Source of the DNA: Streptomyces lomondensis
GTDB lineage: Bacteria > Actinomycetota > Actinomycetes > Streptomycetales > Streptomycetaceae
Direction: 5' to 3'
DNA length: 64,000 nucleotides
Assembly: GCF_014651035.1 (NCBI RefSeq)
Contig: NZ_BMWC01000002.1
Location: 620,001-684,000, forward strand
The notes under the pieces were generated by a model. It was not told the origin of the DNA. It did no database searches and was given only the letters and a program-made list of their open reading frames with translations. A program made the position numbers and the translations under genes. Within the stretch, counting starts at the first letter, position 1, and each line of letters begins with the position of its first letter. Below are positions 23,906-34,281 of the stretch, one piece after another.

Positions 23906-26900
23906 TCAGACCTCTTCGACGCTGCTCGGCTCGCGCCGGGACAGGTCGATGCCAAGCTCCTCCGCAGCGCGGAAGACGTCCTCGTCGGTGTCGCGCATCT
24001 CGATGGACATGCCGTCCGAGGACAGCACCTCCACGTTGAGGCACAGGGACTGCATCTCCTTGATGAGCACCTTGAAGGACTCGGGGATGCCGGGCTCGGG
24101 GATGTTCTCGCCCTTGACGATGGCCTCGTAGACCTTCACGCGGCCGGTGACGTCGTCGGACTTGATGGTCAGCAGCTCCTGGAGGGCGTACGCGGCGCCG
24201 TAAGCCTCCAGCGCCCACACCTCCATCTCACCGAAGCGCTGGCCACCGAACTGGGCCTTACCACCCAGCGGCTGCTGGGTGATCATCGAGTACGGACCGG
24301 TCGAGCGGGCGTGCAGCTTGTCGTCGACCAGGTGGTGCAGCTTGAGGATGTACATGTAGCCGACCGAGATCGGCTCCGGGAACGGCTCACCGGAGCGGCC
24401 GTCGAACAGCCGCGCCTTGCCGGACGGGAGCACCATGCGCTCGCCGTCGCGGTTCGGGATGGTGTGCTCCAGCAGACCGGCCAGCTCGTCCTCGCGGGCA
24501 CCGTCGAAGACCGGCGTCGCGACGTTGGTCCGCGGCGGCACCTGGTCGGCGTCGATGGCCTGCAGGCGCTGCGCCCACTCGTCCGCCAGACCGGAGACGT
24601 CCCAGCCCTGGCTGGCGAGCCAGCCGAGGTGGATCTCCAGGACCTGCCCCGGGTTCATTCGGGACGGGACACCCAGCGGGTTGAGGATGATGTCGACCGG
24701 GGTGCCGTCCTCCAGGAACGGCATGTCCTCGATCGGCAGGATCTTCGAGATGACACCCTTGTTGCCGTGGCGGCCGGCGAGCTTGTCACCGTCGGTGATC
24801 TTGCGCTTCTGCGCGACGTAGACGCGCACCAGCTGGTTCACACCGGGGGGAAGCTCGTCGCCCTCCTCGCGGTCGAAGACGCGCACGCCGATGACCTTGC
24901 CGGTCTCGCCGTGCGGCACCTTCAGCGAGGTGTCACGGACCTCACGGGCCTTCTCACCGAAGATCGCGCGCAGCAGGCGCTCCTCGGGGGTCAGCTCGGT
25001 CTCACCCTTGGGGGTCACCTTGCCGACGAGGATGTCACCGGCGATGACCTCGGCACCGATACGGATGATGCCGCGCTCGTCGAGGTCGGCGAGGACCTCC
25101 TCGGAGACGTTCGGGATGTCCCGGGTGATCTCCTCGGGGCCGAGCTTGGTGTCACGGGCGTCGACCTCGTGCTCCTCGATGTGGATCGAGGAGAGGACGT
25201 CGTCCTGCACGAGGCGCTGCGACAGGATGATCGCGTCCTCGTAGTTGTGACCCTCCCACGGCATGAACGCCACGAGCAGGTTCTTGCCCAGCGCCATCTC
25301 GCCGTTCTGGGTGGCCGGACCGTCGGCCAGGACCTGGCCCTCGATGATCCGGTCGCCCTCGTTGACGATGACCTTCTGGTTGACCGAGGTGCCCTGGTTG
25401 GAGCGGGCGAACTTGGCCAGGCGGTACGTGATGTACGTGCCGTCGTCGTTGGCGGTGGTGATGTAGTCCGCGGAGACCTCCTGGACCACACCGGGCTTCT
25501 CGGCCTTGACCACGTCGCCGGCGTCGACCGCGGAGCGGTACTCCATGCCGGTGCCGACGAGCGGGGACTCGGACTTGATCAGCGGCACGGCCTGCCGCAT
25601 CATGTTCGCGCCCATGAGGGCACGGTTGGCGTCGTCGTGCTCCAGGAAGGGGATCATGGCGGTCGCGACCGACACCATCTGGCGCGGCGAGACGTCCATG
25701 TAGTCCACGTCCTCGGGGCCGACGTAGTCGACCTCGCCGCCCTTGCGGCGGACCAGCACGCGGGCCTCGGCGAAGCGGAGGTCGTCCGTCAGCGGCGCGT
25801 TGGCCTGCGCGATGACGAAGCGGTCCTCCTCGTCGGCCGTGAGGTAGTCGACCTGATCGGTGACCTGGCCCTCGAACACCTTGCGGTACGGGGTCTCGAC
25901 GAAACCGAACGCGTTCACGCGGCCGTAGGTGGCGAGCGAGCCGATCAGACCGATGTTCGGGCCTTCAGGGGTCTCGATCGGGCACATGCGGCCGTAGTGC
26001 GAGGGGTGCACGTCACGGACCTCGAAGCCGGCCCGCTCACGGGACAGACCACCCGGGCCGAGCGCGGACAGACGCCGCTTGTGCGTCAGACCCGACAGCG
26101 GGTTGTTCTGGTCCATGAACTGGGACAGCTGGCTGGTGCCGAAGAACTCCTTGATGGAGGCGACGACCGGCCGGATGTTGATCAGGGTCTGCGGCGTGAT
26201 CGCCTCGACGTCCTGGGTCGTCATCCGCTCGCGGACGACACGCTCCATACGCGCCAGACCCGTACGGACCTGGTTCTGGATGAGCTCGCCGACGCTGCGC
26301 AGGCGGCGGTTGCCGAAGTGGTCGATGTCGTCGGTCTCGACGACCACGGACGTGCCGTTGTCCCCGACCGTCTCGGTCTCGCCGGCGTGCAGCTTCACCA
26401 GGTACTTGATCGTCGCGATGATGTCCTCGACGGTCAGGATCCCGGCGTCCAGCGGGGTGTTCGTGCCCAGCTTCTTGTTGACCTTGTAGCGGCCGACCTT
26501 GGCCAGGTCGTAGCGCTTGGGGTTGAAGTACAGGTTCTCCAGCAGCGTCTGCGCGGCCTCACGCGTGGGGGGCTCGCCCGGGCGCAGCTTGCGGTAGATG
26601 TCGAGCAGCGCGTCGTCCTGGCCCTGGGTGTGGTCCTTCTCCAGGGTGGCGCGCATGGACTCGTACTCGCCGAACTCCTCGAGGATCTGCTCGGTGGTCC
26701 AGCCGAGCGCCTTGAGCAGGACGGTGACGGACTGCTTGCGCTTGCGGTCGATGCGGACACCGACCATGTCGCGCTTGTCGATCTCCATCTCCAGCCAGGC
26801 ACCCCGGGACGGGATGATCTTGGCGGAGAAGATGTCCTTGTCGGAGGTCTTGTCGATGGAGGAGTCGAAGTAGACACCGGGCGAACGGACCAGCTGCGAC

Positions 26901-27391
26901 ACCACGACACGCTCGGTGCCGTTGATGACGAAGGTGCCCTTGTTCGTCATGAGCGGGAAGTCGCCCATGAAGACCGTCTGGGATTTGATCTCACCGGTCT
27001 CGTTGTTGGTGAACTCGGCGGTGACGAAGAGCGGGGCCGCGTACGTGAAGTCGCGCTCCTTGCACTCGTCGATCGAGTTCTTCGGCGGCTCGAAGCGGTG
27101 GTCCCGGAACGTCAGCGACATCGACCCGCTGAAGTCCTCGATCGGGGAGATCTCCTCGAAGATCTCCTCGAGCCCGGACTTGGTGGGGACGTCCTGACCG
27201 TTCTCCAGAGCCTCCTCGACCCGACTCTGCCAGGCCGTGTTGCCGAGCAGCCAGTCGAAGCTCTCGGTCTGCAGCGCGAGCAGGTTGGGAACCTCGAGAG
27301 GCTCCTTGATCTTTGCAAAAGAGATGCGCAGCGGGGCGGTGCTGGCGCCGTTGTTCGTATTCGCGGTCGAGGCGTTGCGCGAGGCGGCCAA
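23906..27391 (-). CDS. rpoB: RNA polymerase beta subunit
   Basis: This gene encodes 1161 residues from a TTG at 27391 ([18 protein letters not shown]), with GGAAGGA 8 nt upstream; longer in-frame starts lack a Shine-Dalgarno, and 1161 matches Streptomyces RpoB. The rifampicin region is present as [38 protein letters not shown]; residues equivalent to E. coli D516, H526 and S531 are wild-type, so target-based rifampicin resistance is not expected. The interaction with the Rox gene in this window is discussed in the findings. rpoC follows. Confidence 0.98.
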   Translation of the reverse strand: MAASRNASTANTNNGASTAPLRISFAKIKEPLEVPNLLALQTESFDWLLGNTAWQSRVEEALENGQDVPTKSGLEEIFEEISPIEDFSGSMSLTFRDHRFEPPKNSIDECKERDFTYAAPLFVTAEFTNNETGEIKSQTVFMGDFPLMTNKGTFVINGTERVVVSQLVRSPGVYFDSSIDKTSDKDIFSAKIIPSRGAWLEMEIDKRDMVGVRIDRKRKQSVTVLLKALGWTTEQILEEFGEYESMRATLEKDHTQGQDDALLDIYRKLRPGEPPTREAAQTLLENLYFNPKRYDLAKVGRYKVNKKLGTNTPLDAGILTVEDIIATIKYLVKLHAGETETVGDNGTSVVVETDDIDHFGNRRLRSVGELIQNQVRTGLARMERVVRERMTTQDVEAITPQTLINIRPVVASIKEFFGTSQLSQFMDQNNPLSGLTHKRRLSALGPGGLSRERAGFEVRDVHPSHYGRMCPIETPEGPNIGLIGSLATYGRVNAFGFVETPYRKVFEGQVTDQVDYLTADEEDRFVIAQANAPLTDDLRFAEARVLVRRKGGEVDYVGPEDVDYMDVSPRQMVSVATAMIPFLEHDDANRALMGANMMRQAVPLIKSESPLVGTGMEYRSAVDAGDVVKAEKPGVVQEVSADYITTANDDGTYITYRLAKFARSNQGTSVNQKVIVNEGDRIIEGQVLADGPATQNGEMALGKNLLVAFMPWEGHNYEDAIILSQRLVQDDVLSSIHIEEHEVDARDTKLGPEEITRDIPNVSEEVLADLDERGIIRIGAEVIAGDILVGKVTPKGETELTPEERLLRAIFGEKAREVRDTSLKVPHGETGKVIGVRVFDREEGDELPPGVNQLVRVYVAQKRKITDGDKLAGRHGNKGVISKILPIEDMPFLEDGTPVDIILNPLGVPSRMNPGQVLEIHLGWLASQGWDVSGLADEWAQRLQAIDADQVPPRTNVATPVFDGAREDELAGLLEHTIPNRDGERMVLPSGKARLFDGRSGEPFPEPISVGYMYILKLHHLVDDKLHARSTGPYSMITQQPLGGKAQFGGQRFGEMEVWALEAYGAAYALQELLTIKSDDVTGRVKVYEAIVKGENIPEPGIPESFKVLIKEMQSLCLNVEVLSSDGMSIEMRDTDEDVFRAAEELGIDLSRREPSSVEEV

Positions 27392-27870
27392 GAGGGGGTC
27401 CTTCCGAGGGCTCGGACTCACTACGCGCGTACCGGCCCCTCTCCCGTACACGGAGACAAGCTGTGCCGACGGGGCCGAAAGGCCTGGTCAAACGTGGTCT
27501 TGTCTCGATGCTCGGGCGAGGGCAGACCCCTGGTGACGGGCAGGGGACAGCTAACAGGCAGCGCAAAGGGTCAGTGTAGCCACTTGGCACACTGATGTCC
27601 AGTCCGGGTTCTGGAACCCGTGTTCACCCTCGTTGTTCCACTCCTGCGACAAGGCGCTGCCCTCAACGCACGTTGATACTGCCCTCTTCGTCGCCGATCC
27701 ATACCTCGGATTCGGATCCTTGTGACGACGCGTCCTGAGAATTGCGCGCTGCGTGCGGTTCGTCAAGGCCCCCCTGCCCGATCCGGGGCCGGCCCAGAGA
27801 CACGACGAAGATCACCATACCCCCCGCCACAGAGGGTGCAAGGCAACCGTGGCCGGACCCCGGAAACGCC
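27392..27870 (-). other. rpoB upstream region
   Basis: About 480 nt without a gene between the intergenic terminator and rpoB. It must hold the long rpoBC leader and probably an own promoter; no clear -10/-35 can be assigned. GC content dips below its surroundings around 27590-27740, as expected for a leader. No ORF with coding bias is seen. Confidence 0.4.
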
Positions 27871-27904
27871 GAAGAGCGACCACCCGGATGGATGATCGCT
27901 CTTC
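27871..27904 (-). terminator. Terminator between rplL and rpoB
   Basis: Inverted repeat GAAGAGCGA (27871-27879) / TCGCTCTTC (27896-27904) with further pairing in the loop, 60 nt after the rplL stop. It separates rplJ-rplL from rpoB-rpoC. In other bacteria a partial terminator at this place sets the excess of L7/L12 over polymerase; the same is inferred here. Confidence 0.7.
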
Positions 27905-27964
27905 CGCGCTTACGCGTTACACGTCCTGGGGACGCGTCGTGGATCCTGGCGGATCCGAGAGGTC

Positions 27965-28354
27965 TTACTTGACCTCGACGGAGGCACCGGCGCCCTCGAG
28001 GGACTCCTTGGCCTTGTCGGCGGCCTCCTTGTTGACCTTCTCCAGAACCGGCTTCGGCGCACCGTCGACCAGGTCCTTGGCCTCCTTCAGGCCCAGGGAG
28101 GTCAGCTCGCGCACGACCTTGATGACCTGGATCTTCTTGTCGCCGGCACCGGTGAGGATGACGTCGAACTCGTCCTTCTCCTCCTCGACCGGGGCGCCCG
28201 GGCCGGCCTGGCCCGGACCGGCCATCATGACCGGGGCGGCCGCGGCGGCGGTGACGTCGAACTTCTCCTCGAACGCCTTCACGAACTCGGAGAGCTCGAT
28301 GAGGGTCATCTCCTCGAACTGCGCGAGCAGGTCTTCCTGGCTGAGCTTCGCCAT
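27965..28354 (-). CDS. rplL: 50S ribosomal protein L7/L12
   Basis: This gene encodes 129 residues from the ATG at 28352-28354 ([20 protein letters not shown]); a 6-codon longer frame is not used. The N-terminal dimerisation helix, the Ala/Gly/Pro hinge ([20 protein letters not shown]) and the factor-binding C-terminal domain ([20 protein letters not shown]) are all present. The L7/L12 stalk recruits EF-Tu and EF-G. It lies 115 nt downstream of rplJ. Confidence 0.97.
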   Translation of the reverse strand: MAKLSQEDLLAQFEEMTLIELSEFVKAFEEKFDVTAAAAAPVMMAGPGQAGPGAPVEEEKDEFDVILTGAGDKKIQVIKVVRELTSLGLKEAKDLVDGAPKPVLEKVNKEAADKAKESLEGAGASVEVK

Positions 28355-28469
28355 GATTGGCGGTCCTTCCACTAAATCGGCAGGTGCCGGATGTACATGT
28401 GAGGCGGGCGTACTACTGGCCCGCTACGGTCGCCGCGTTCAGGCAGCGGCGGCCGGGATGCGAGCCGAG

Positions 28470-29000
28470 TTACTCGGCACCGCCCTGCTCGTCCTGCTTG
28501 GCACGCAGCGCGTCCACGGTGCGGACGAGCTTCGACGGCAGCGCCTGGAAGACAGAGGCAGCCTGGGACTGCTTGCCCTTCATGGCACCGGCCAGCTTGG
28601 AGAGCAGAACCTCGCGGGACTCGAGGTCCGCAAGCTTCTTGAACTCATCTGCGGACAACGCCTTGCCGTCAAGGACGCCGCCCTTGATGACCAGGTTGGG
28701 GTTGTCCTTGGCGAAGTCACGGAGACCCTTCGCCGCCTCGACCGGGTCACCGGTCACGAAGGCGACGGCCGACGAACCGGTGAAGAGGTCGTCGATCGTG
28801 GTGATCCCGGCCTCGTTGGCCGCAATCTTGGTCAGCGTGTTCTTCGCCACACGGTACTGAGCGTTCTCACCGAGTGAACGACGCAGCTGCTGGAGCTGCG
28901 CCACGGTGAGACCGGTGTACGCGGTGATGACGGCGCCGTTGGAGTTGCGGAACTTGTCCCGCATCTCCTCGACGGCATCGACCTTGTCAGGCCTCGCCAT
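28470..29000 (-). CDS. rplJ: 50S ribosomal protein L10
   Basis: This gene encodes 176 residues ([20 protein letters not shown]). L10 is the stalk base that binds L7/L12 dimers through its C-terminal helix and 23S rRNA through its N-terminal domain. Recognisable: [47 protein letters not shown]10-L12 complexes commonly repress this operon through the leader, and a terminator-like hairpin in the leader (29059-29092) fits such control. Confidence 0.97.
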   Translation of the reverse strand: MARPDKVDAVEEMRDKFRNSNGAVITAYTGLTVAQLQQLRRSLGENAQYRVAKNTLTKIAANEAGITTIDDLFTGSSAVAFVTGDPVEAAKGLRDFAKDNPNLVIKGGVLDGKALSADEFKKLADLESREVLLSKLAGAMKGKQSQAASVFQALPSKLVRTVDALRAKQDEQGGAE

Positions 29001-29058
29001 GAGCCTCGGCCTCCTTCCGGGTGATTCGGACCGCGCGGACCCGAAGGAGGACTGGGGA

Positions 29059-29092
29059 AAACGAAACGCCCCTGCGCAAGCGCACGGGGCGT
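29059..29092 (-). promoter_or_regulatory. Attenuator hairpin in the rplJ (L10) leader
   Basis: In the transcribed sense, ACGCCCCGTGCG / CGCAGGGGCGT (29092-29066) with a CTTG loop is followed directly by TTTCGTTTT, an intrinsic terminator ending about 60 nt before the rplJ ATG. It lies inside the leader, so it can only serve to stop transcription early. L10 leaders in other bacteria act as autoregulatory RNA; here the terminator form suggests transcription attenuation. Confidence 0.7.
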
Positions 29093-29293
29093 GGCTCGAC
29101 CGGTTTCACGCATGCACGGGGCAGCGGACTCCGGGAGCTTCTCCTGTGTCACCTGCGCGGGCCGTCCGCCGTTCAGCGGATCCTTCGGCCACCGCGCCCT
29201 CGTCCGAGCGCGCGGTAACGACCAGCGGTCTTTGGCTTCTCCAGGAGGGTACGGGAGCGGACCGCTGTCAAGCAAATCCGCCCGTACGACGGA

Positions 29294-30124
29294 TCAGCTC
29301 GTCTCGAGGTCCTTGAACATCTCGGCCAGGTCCGCGACGTCCTTGGCGGGCGGGGCCGTGATGGTCACCGGCTTGTTGTAGTCGAGGAAGGTGATGGTCA
29401 TGTCGAGCGGGCCCTTGGCGGCGTCGCCCTTCATCCGGAACTGCTTGGTGTGGTCGTCGCCGTCGACCCACATGTCCATCGTGAGCTTGTCGATGCCCAT
29501 CTTCTCGTACTGCTTGATGCTCTTCTCGCGCCGCTCGCGGGTGTCCGCGTCCTCCTTCTTGAGGGAGGTGCGGAGGTCGGCGAGGGTGACCGTGCCCGTG
29601 TAGTGGGTGGTCTCGACGCCGTCGACCTTCTCGGAGCCGACCTTCTTCACGTCCTTGGCGCCCGTGAGGAAGGTGGACTCGGCCGCCGGGTTCTGCTCGG
29701 CCTGGCTCGCGGACCCCATCTGGTCCAGCTCCTTGCCGGCGTCGGAGCCGGACAGGTCGAACTTGATCCAGGTCTTGCCGTCCATCTCCTTGGCCATCTC
29801 GGCTCCCCCACCGATGTACATGGCCTTGTCGACGAGGCGGATCTCCGCTTCGCCGGCGGTGGCCGGCTCACCGGAGGCCGAGACCTTCATGCTCATGGCG
29901 ATCGAGGGCTTCAGGCGCATCGACGCCTCGCCCTTGAGCTGGCCCGAACCCGGAGCCGTACCGCTCATGCGGTAACGGAGCGACGTGATGTCCTCCGTGT
30001 TCTTCGCCGCCTTGGCGACGGCGGCCGCGGGCGTCATCTCCGGCGACTGCTCGGATCCGCAGCCGACGGCGCCGGCGGCGAGGATCAGCGCGCCCAGGCC
30101 GGCGGCAGGTATGGAAGTTCTCAT
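29294..30124 (-). CDS. Lipoprotein of LppX/LprG-like type
   Basis: This gene encodes 276 residues from ATG at 30122-30124 with GGGGGG upstream. It has a lipoprotein signal peptide [20 protein letters not shown] ending in the lipobox before Cys22 (GCGSEQ). The mature part has the alternating pattern of an LppX/LprAFG beta-sandwich that carries lipid; [20 protein letters not shown] is characteristic. Two such lipoproteins, this and the next, stand between rplJ and rplA, as in Streptomyces coelicolor. Function is not known; it is probably membrane-anchored outside the cell. Confidence 0.8.
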   Translation of the reverse strand: MRTSIPAAGLGALILAAGAVGCGSEQSPEMTPAAAVAKAAKNTEDITSLRYRMSGTAPGSGQLKGEASMRLKPSIAMSMKVSASGEPATAGEAEIRLVDKAMYIGGGAEMAKEMDGKTWIKFDLSGSDAGKELDQMGSASQAEQNPAAESTFLTGAKDVKKVGSEKVDGVETTHYTGTVTLADLRTSLKKEDADTRERREKSIKQYEKMGIDKLTMDMWVDGDDHTKQFRMKGDAAKGPLDMTITFLDYNKPVTITAPPAKDVADLAEMFKDLETS

Positions 30125-30196
30125 TGATTCCCCCCAAGGAATACATGCTTGCCCCACAGCAAGGCCGTGAGCGTATCCCAGAGGGGCACAAGTGAT

Positions 30197-31075
30197 CTAT
30201 CCGTATTCCCGGTGACCTCGGGACGTACCGGCCCGCTTCCGCATCAGGTCCTCGAAGTCGCCCGTGTCGGACACCGGGGGCCGCTGCGCCCGGACCCGCA
30301 CGCCGTAGTCGCCGTAGTGCGCGGTCTGGGTCATCAGGCCCGTCGTCATCCGTGCCTTCTCCACCTTCTTGACCAGCAGGTTCCGCTTGTCGATCCAGAT
30401 GTCGACGGTCTCGGTGGTGACGCCGGCCGCGGTGAGCTGCTTCTTCAGGCCGGCGTCGGTGACGTCCGCCGCCGCCACGGTGCCGGACCAGTGCGTGGCG
30501 GGCCGGCCGCGCACGGTCTCCTCGCCGACCTTCCTGACGTCCTCGGAGGCGAGCAGGAGCTTCACGGACTGGTTGGGCGTGCCGGTGCGCATCTGGTCGC
30601 CGAGGTGGGCGCCGGAGCCGCCGGTGAGGGCCTCCAGGTCGTCGTAGGCGTACCGGATCCATCTCTTGCCGCCGGCCTGCTCGGCGAACTTCTCGCCCAT
30701 GCGCGCGTAGTAGGCGTCGGGCAGGTAGCGGGCCTCCATCGAGGTGCTGCCGAGCCGACGCATGGTGTCGGCGATGGTGCCGCCGGTATACGTGATGCTC
30801 AGGGTCCCGGTGACGCCGTCGCTCCAGCCGAGCGTGCCGTCGGCCGTCATGGACATCAGCGAGCCCATGGTCGTCGTGGACTCGACCCGGGCGGACCCGG
30901 CCCGCTCGGTGGCGCGCTCGGCGGAGCGCAGAGCCGCGAGGGAGCTGCCGCGCACGGCGTGGTCGTCCCTGCCGGGGCGGTCGGAGGCGTCCGGGGAGGT
31001 GCAGGCGGCCGGCCCCGTCAGCGCGGTCGCCACCGCGAGCACCAGGCCCGCGCGGCGCACGGTCGTGACCTGCAT
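30197..31075 (-). CDS. Lipoprotein, paralogue of the preceding gene
   Basis: This gene encodes 292 residues from ATG at 31073-31075 (GGGGGA upstream); an upstream frame to 31156 crosses the rplA terminator and is not used. Signal peptide MQVTTVRRAGLVLAVATALT with a lipobox before the Cys of ACTSPDASD. The mature part shares DVRKVGEETVRGRPATHWSG and VDIWIDKRNLLVKKVEKA with its neighbour, so the two arose by duplication. It lies upstream of the other lipoprotein with a 72-nt gap. Confidence 0.8.
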   Translation of the reverse strand: MQVTTVRRAGLVLAVATALTGPAACTSPDASDRPGRDDHAVRGSSLAALRSAERATERAGSARVESTTTMGSLMSMTADGTLGWSDGVTGTLSITYTGGTIADTMRRLGSTSMEARYLPDAYYARMGEKFAEQAGGKRWIRYAYDDLEALTGGSGAHLGDQMRTGTPNQSVKLLLASEDVRKVGEETVRGRPATHWSGTVAAADVTDAGLKKQLTAAGVTTETVDIWIDKRNLLVKKVEKARMTTGLMTQTAHYGDYGVRVRAQRPPVSDTGDFEDLMRKRAGTSRGHREYG

Positions 31076-31143
31076 ACGTCCCCCGTTCGTCTCCGGTTCC
31101 CGCACGTTAACCCAGGCGACCGGCGTACGTACCGGAAAAGGGA

Positions 31144-31178
31144 ACGGGCCCCGCACCTGGAAGAGGTGCGGGGCCCGT
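31144..31178 (-). terminator. rplA terminator
   Basis: A perfect 15-bp stem, ACGGGCCCCGCACCT (31144-31158) / AGGTGCGGGGCCCGT (31164-31178), with a 5-nt loop, 23 nt beyond the rplA stop. Very stable; it closes the rplK-rplA unit and separates it from the lipoprotein genes. Confidence 0.9.
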
Positions 31179-31201
31179 GACCGGTTGGGTGAGCCTCAGG
31201 C

Positions 31202-31927
31202 TCAGACCGCGGCCGGGTCCTCCTCGACGAGGAGGTTGCGGGTGCGGTTCGGGTCGACCGGAATGCCGGGGCCCATCGTGGTGGTGATGGCGGCCTTCTT
31301 GATGTAGCGGCCCTTGGCGGCGGACGGCTTCAGACGGAGGATCTCCTCCAGCGCGGCGCCGTAGTTCTCCACCAGCTTGGTGTCGTCGAAGGACGACTTG
31401 CCGATGATGAAGTGCAGGTTCGCGTGCTTGTCGACACGGAACTCGATCTTGCCGCCCTTGATCTCGGTGACGGCCTTGGCGACGTCGGGGGTGACGGTGC
31501 CGGTCTTCGGGTTCGGCATCAGACCACGCGGACCGAGCACGCGGCCGAGGCGGCCGACCTTGCCCATGAGGTCCGGGGTGGCGACGACGGCGTCGAAGTC
31601 CAGACGGCCCTTCGACACCTCGTCGATCAGCTCGTCGGCGCCGACGATGTCGGCGCCCGCGGCACGCGCGGCCTCGGCACGGTCGCCGGTCGCGAAGACC
31701 AGGACCCGGGCGGTCTTACCGGTGCCGTGCGGGAGGTTCACGGTGCCACGGACCATCTGGTCGGCCTTGCGCGGGTCGACACCCAGACGGAAGGCGACCT
31801 CGACGGTGCCGTCGAACTTGGTCGTGGAGGTCTCCTTGGCGAGACGGACGGCCTCGAGCGGGGCGTAGAGCTTCTCCCGGTCGATCTTGGCGTCCGCAGC
31901 GCGAAGGGACTTGCTGCGCTTGCTCAC
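31202..31927 (-). CDS. rplA: 50S ribosomal protein L1
   Basis: This gene encodes 241 residues ([20 protein letters not shown]). L1 forms the mobile stalk that moves deacylated tRNA to the E site and in many bacteria represses its own mRNA. Typical runs: [45 protein letters not shown]. It lies 77 nt downstream of rplK. Confidence 0.98.
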   Translation of the reverse strand: MSKRSKSLRAADAKIDREKLYAPLEAVRLAKETSTTKFDGTVEVAFRLGVDPRKADQMVRGTVNLPHGTGKTARVLVFATGDRAEAARAAGADIVGADELIDEVSKGRLDFDAVVATPDLMGKVGRLGRVLGPRGLMPNPKTGTVTPDVAKAVTEIKGGKIEFRVDKHANLHFIIGKSSFDDTKLVENYGAALEEILRLKPSAAKGRYIKKAAITTTMGPGIPVDPNRTRNLLVEEDPAAV

Positions 31928-32004
31928 TACTGCTCCTGTGGATTCTTAGGAGTCGTGGTCCGGGCCGAGCAGGCCCTGCCACTTCTGCTGATGGGGTGTG
32001 GGGC

Positions 32005-32439
<435 letters not shown>

Positions 32440-32538
32440 GTGCTCTCTCCGGGTCCTAGTGAGAGTTTTCCAGCCTCCAATCCGGATCATCCGGATGGAG
32501 GCATACCGCACAACGATAACGGGTATCCATGTGCGGCC

Positions 32539-32582
32539 AAAAACCGAGCAGGTCAGACAGGCTCGGAAGCCCGCCTGACCTG
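32539..32582 (-). terminator. Terminator between nusG and rplK
   Basis: In the transcribed sense, CAGGTCAGGCGGGCT / AGCCTGTCTGACCTG form a 15-bp stem with two mismatches, followed by CTCGG and five Us (32543-32539). It lies 26 nt after the nusG stop. It separates secE-nusG from rplK-rplA, which must then have its own promoter or depend on read-through. Confidence 0.8.
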
Positions 32583-32607
32583 TTCGGAAGCCGTACGTCC
32601 AGAAGCG

Positions 32608-33429
32608 TCAGTTCTTCTGGATCTGGTCGAAGGAGAGCTCGACCGGCGTCTCGCGGCCGAAGATCTCCACCAGGCCCTTGACCTTCTTCGAGTCCGGGTT
32701 GATCTCGTTGATGGTCGCCTGGAGCGTGGCGAACGGGCCGTCGGTGACGGTGACCGAGTCGCCGACCTCGAAGTCCAGCACCTGGACCTCGACCTTGCGC
32801 TGCGGAGCCGGCTTGCCCTCGGCCTCGGCGGCCTCGCGGGCGGCCTTCTCCTCGGCCTCCGGGGCGAGCATCTTGACGATCTCGTCCAGGGTCAGCGGGT
32901 ACGGGTCGTAGGCGTTGCCCACGAAGCCGGTGACGCCGGGGGTGTTGCGGACGACGCCCCAGGACTCGTTCGTCAGGTCCATACGGACGAGGACGTAGCC
33001 CGGGAGCTTGTTCTGCTTGATCGTCTTGCGGTCGCCGTTCTTGATCTGGACGACCTCTTCCTGCGGCACCTCGGCCTGGAAGATGTAGTCCTCGACGTTC
33101 AGCGAGACGGCGCGCTGCTCCAGGTTGGTCTTCACGCGGTTCTCGTAGCCGGCGTAGGTGTGGATGACGTACCACTCGCCGGGGAGGACCCGCAGTTCCT
33201 CGCGGAGCTTCTCGATCGGGTCGCGGTCGTCCTCGGGCTCTTCCTCGGCCTCGTCCGCGACCTCTTCGTCGGTCTCCGCCTCGGCGGCGTCGTCGTCCGC
33301 GACGGCGTCGGCAGCCTCGACCTCGGCGGAGGCCTCGGTGTCCTCGCTGTCCGCGCCCTCGACGGTGTCGAGCTCGTCCTCGACGGACTCGACCGGCTCG
33401 ATGGCGTCGTTCACGTTCGGGTCAGACAC
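32608..33429 (-). CDS. nusG: Transcription termination/antitermination factor NusG
   Basis: This gene encodes 273 residues from GTG at 33429. Residues 1-75 are an acidic, disordered extension (e.g. [20 protein letters not shown]), typical of actinobacterial NusG. Then the NGN domain ([40 protein letters not shown]) and the C-terminal KOW domain ([20 protein letters not shown]). An insertion of about 25 residues rich in Ala/Glu separates them. NusG couples polymerase to Rho or to S10 on the ribosome. It lies 80 nt downstream of secE. Confidence 0.97.
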   Translation of the reverse strand: MSDPNVNDAIEPVESVEDELDTVEGADSEDTEASAEVEAADAVADDDAAEAETDEEVADEAEEEPEDDRDPIEKLREELRVLPGEWYVIHTYAGYENRVKTNLEQRAVSLNVEDYIFQAEVPQEEVVQIKNGDRKTIKQNKLPGYVLVRMDLTNESWGVVRNTPGVTGFVGNAYDPYPLTLDEIVKMLAPEAEEKAAREAAEAEGKPAPQRKVEVQVLDFEVGDSVTVTDGPFATLQATINEINPDSKKVKGLVEIFGRETPVELSFDQIQKN

Positions 33430-33509
33430 GGTGGCTGCTTCTTCCTGGATACATAGGGGTGGAACATGCGAAAGGAGCGCCGGGTACCTCGGCGCTCTTC
33501 GCTGGCGAC

Positions 33510-33794
33510 TCAGCCGAACACGTACTTGGCGGCGTTGCTGAGCCCATAGTCAATCACGGTGACCAGGCCGATCATGATGACGACGAAGATGATCACCACG
33601 GTCGTGTACGTCGTGAGCTGGTTGCGGCTCGGCCAGACGACCTTGCGCAGCTCCGCGACGATCTCGCGGTAGAAGAGGGCAAGGCGCTTCAGCGGGCCCT
33701 TCTTGCCGCGCTTGCCGCCCTTGCGGGTCTTCTTGGACTCCGGCGCCTCGTCCTGGGCATCAGGCATGTCGATGGAGCCCACGGCGTCCGTCAC
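33510..33794 (-). CDS. secE: Preprotein translocase subunit SecE
   Basis: This gene encodes 94 residues from GTG at 33794. A basic N-terminus ([18 protein letters not shown]), the conserved amphipathic helix [20 protein letters not shown] and a single C-terminal membrane helix ([20 protein letters not shown]) make the single-span SecE clear. SecE clamps SecY in the Sec channel. It follows tRNA-Trp and precedes nusG, the usual bacterial order. Confidence 0.97.
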   Translation of the reverse strand: MTDAVGSIDMPDAQDEAPESKKTRKGGKRGKKGPLKRLALFYREIVAELRKVVWPSRNQLTTYTTVVIIFVVIMIGLVTVIDYGLSNAAKYVFG

Positions 33795-33902
33795 TCGTCC
33801 TCACCTGATTCCGGGTCGTGGCCGTGCCGCGCCCGGTCTGAGCCGCACGGCGGTGCATTGCTGTACGTACATGCGCACACATCCTGGCGAAGGTGTGTGT
33901 AG

Positions 33903-33975
33903 CAGGGCCGGAGGGACTTGAACCCCCAACCGCTGGTTTTGGAGACCAGTGCTCTACCAATTGAGCTACGACCCT
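33903..33975 (-). tRNA. tRNA-Trp (CCA)
   Basis: A 73-nt cloverleaf in the transcribed sense: acceptor AGGGTCG pairs with CGGCCCT, discriminator G; D arm GCTCAATTGGTAGAGC; anticodon stem CTGGT / ACCAG with loop CTCCAAA, anticodon CCA; T arm TTGGGGGTTCAAGTCCC. No CCA is encoded. It stands upstream of secE, as in most actinobacteria. Confidence 0.97.
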
Positions 33976-34281
33976 TTGTGTGCCACCCAACGTACCGCAT
34001 CCGTCCGGATGCTTGGTGTGCACCGAACGGGCGCGGCCTGCGAGAGGCCAACGAGGTGAGAGTGTACGTGGTCTGCGGCCGGTCGTCGAACAGAAAGGGC
34101 CCGCGAAAGGCCTCCTCGGCGGAAGATCGCCGGTGGAGCGGCGACGTCCCGCGGGGATATCGACTGAAGATCGACCTGGTCGGGCGGGCGATCCGGACTG
34201 TTGTTCAGGGGTTTGCCCGGCGTTGTTCAGTCTGTGAAACCCCCGTGCCGCGCGCGTTTCCTGTCTGAAACGATGGGGCCC

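Noticed and set aside
30149..31180. 343-codon plus-strand frame opposite the second lipoprotein
   Set aside because: Antisense shadow; the minus strand has a lipoprotein signal, Shine-Dalgarno and a paralogue next to it.
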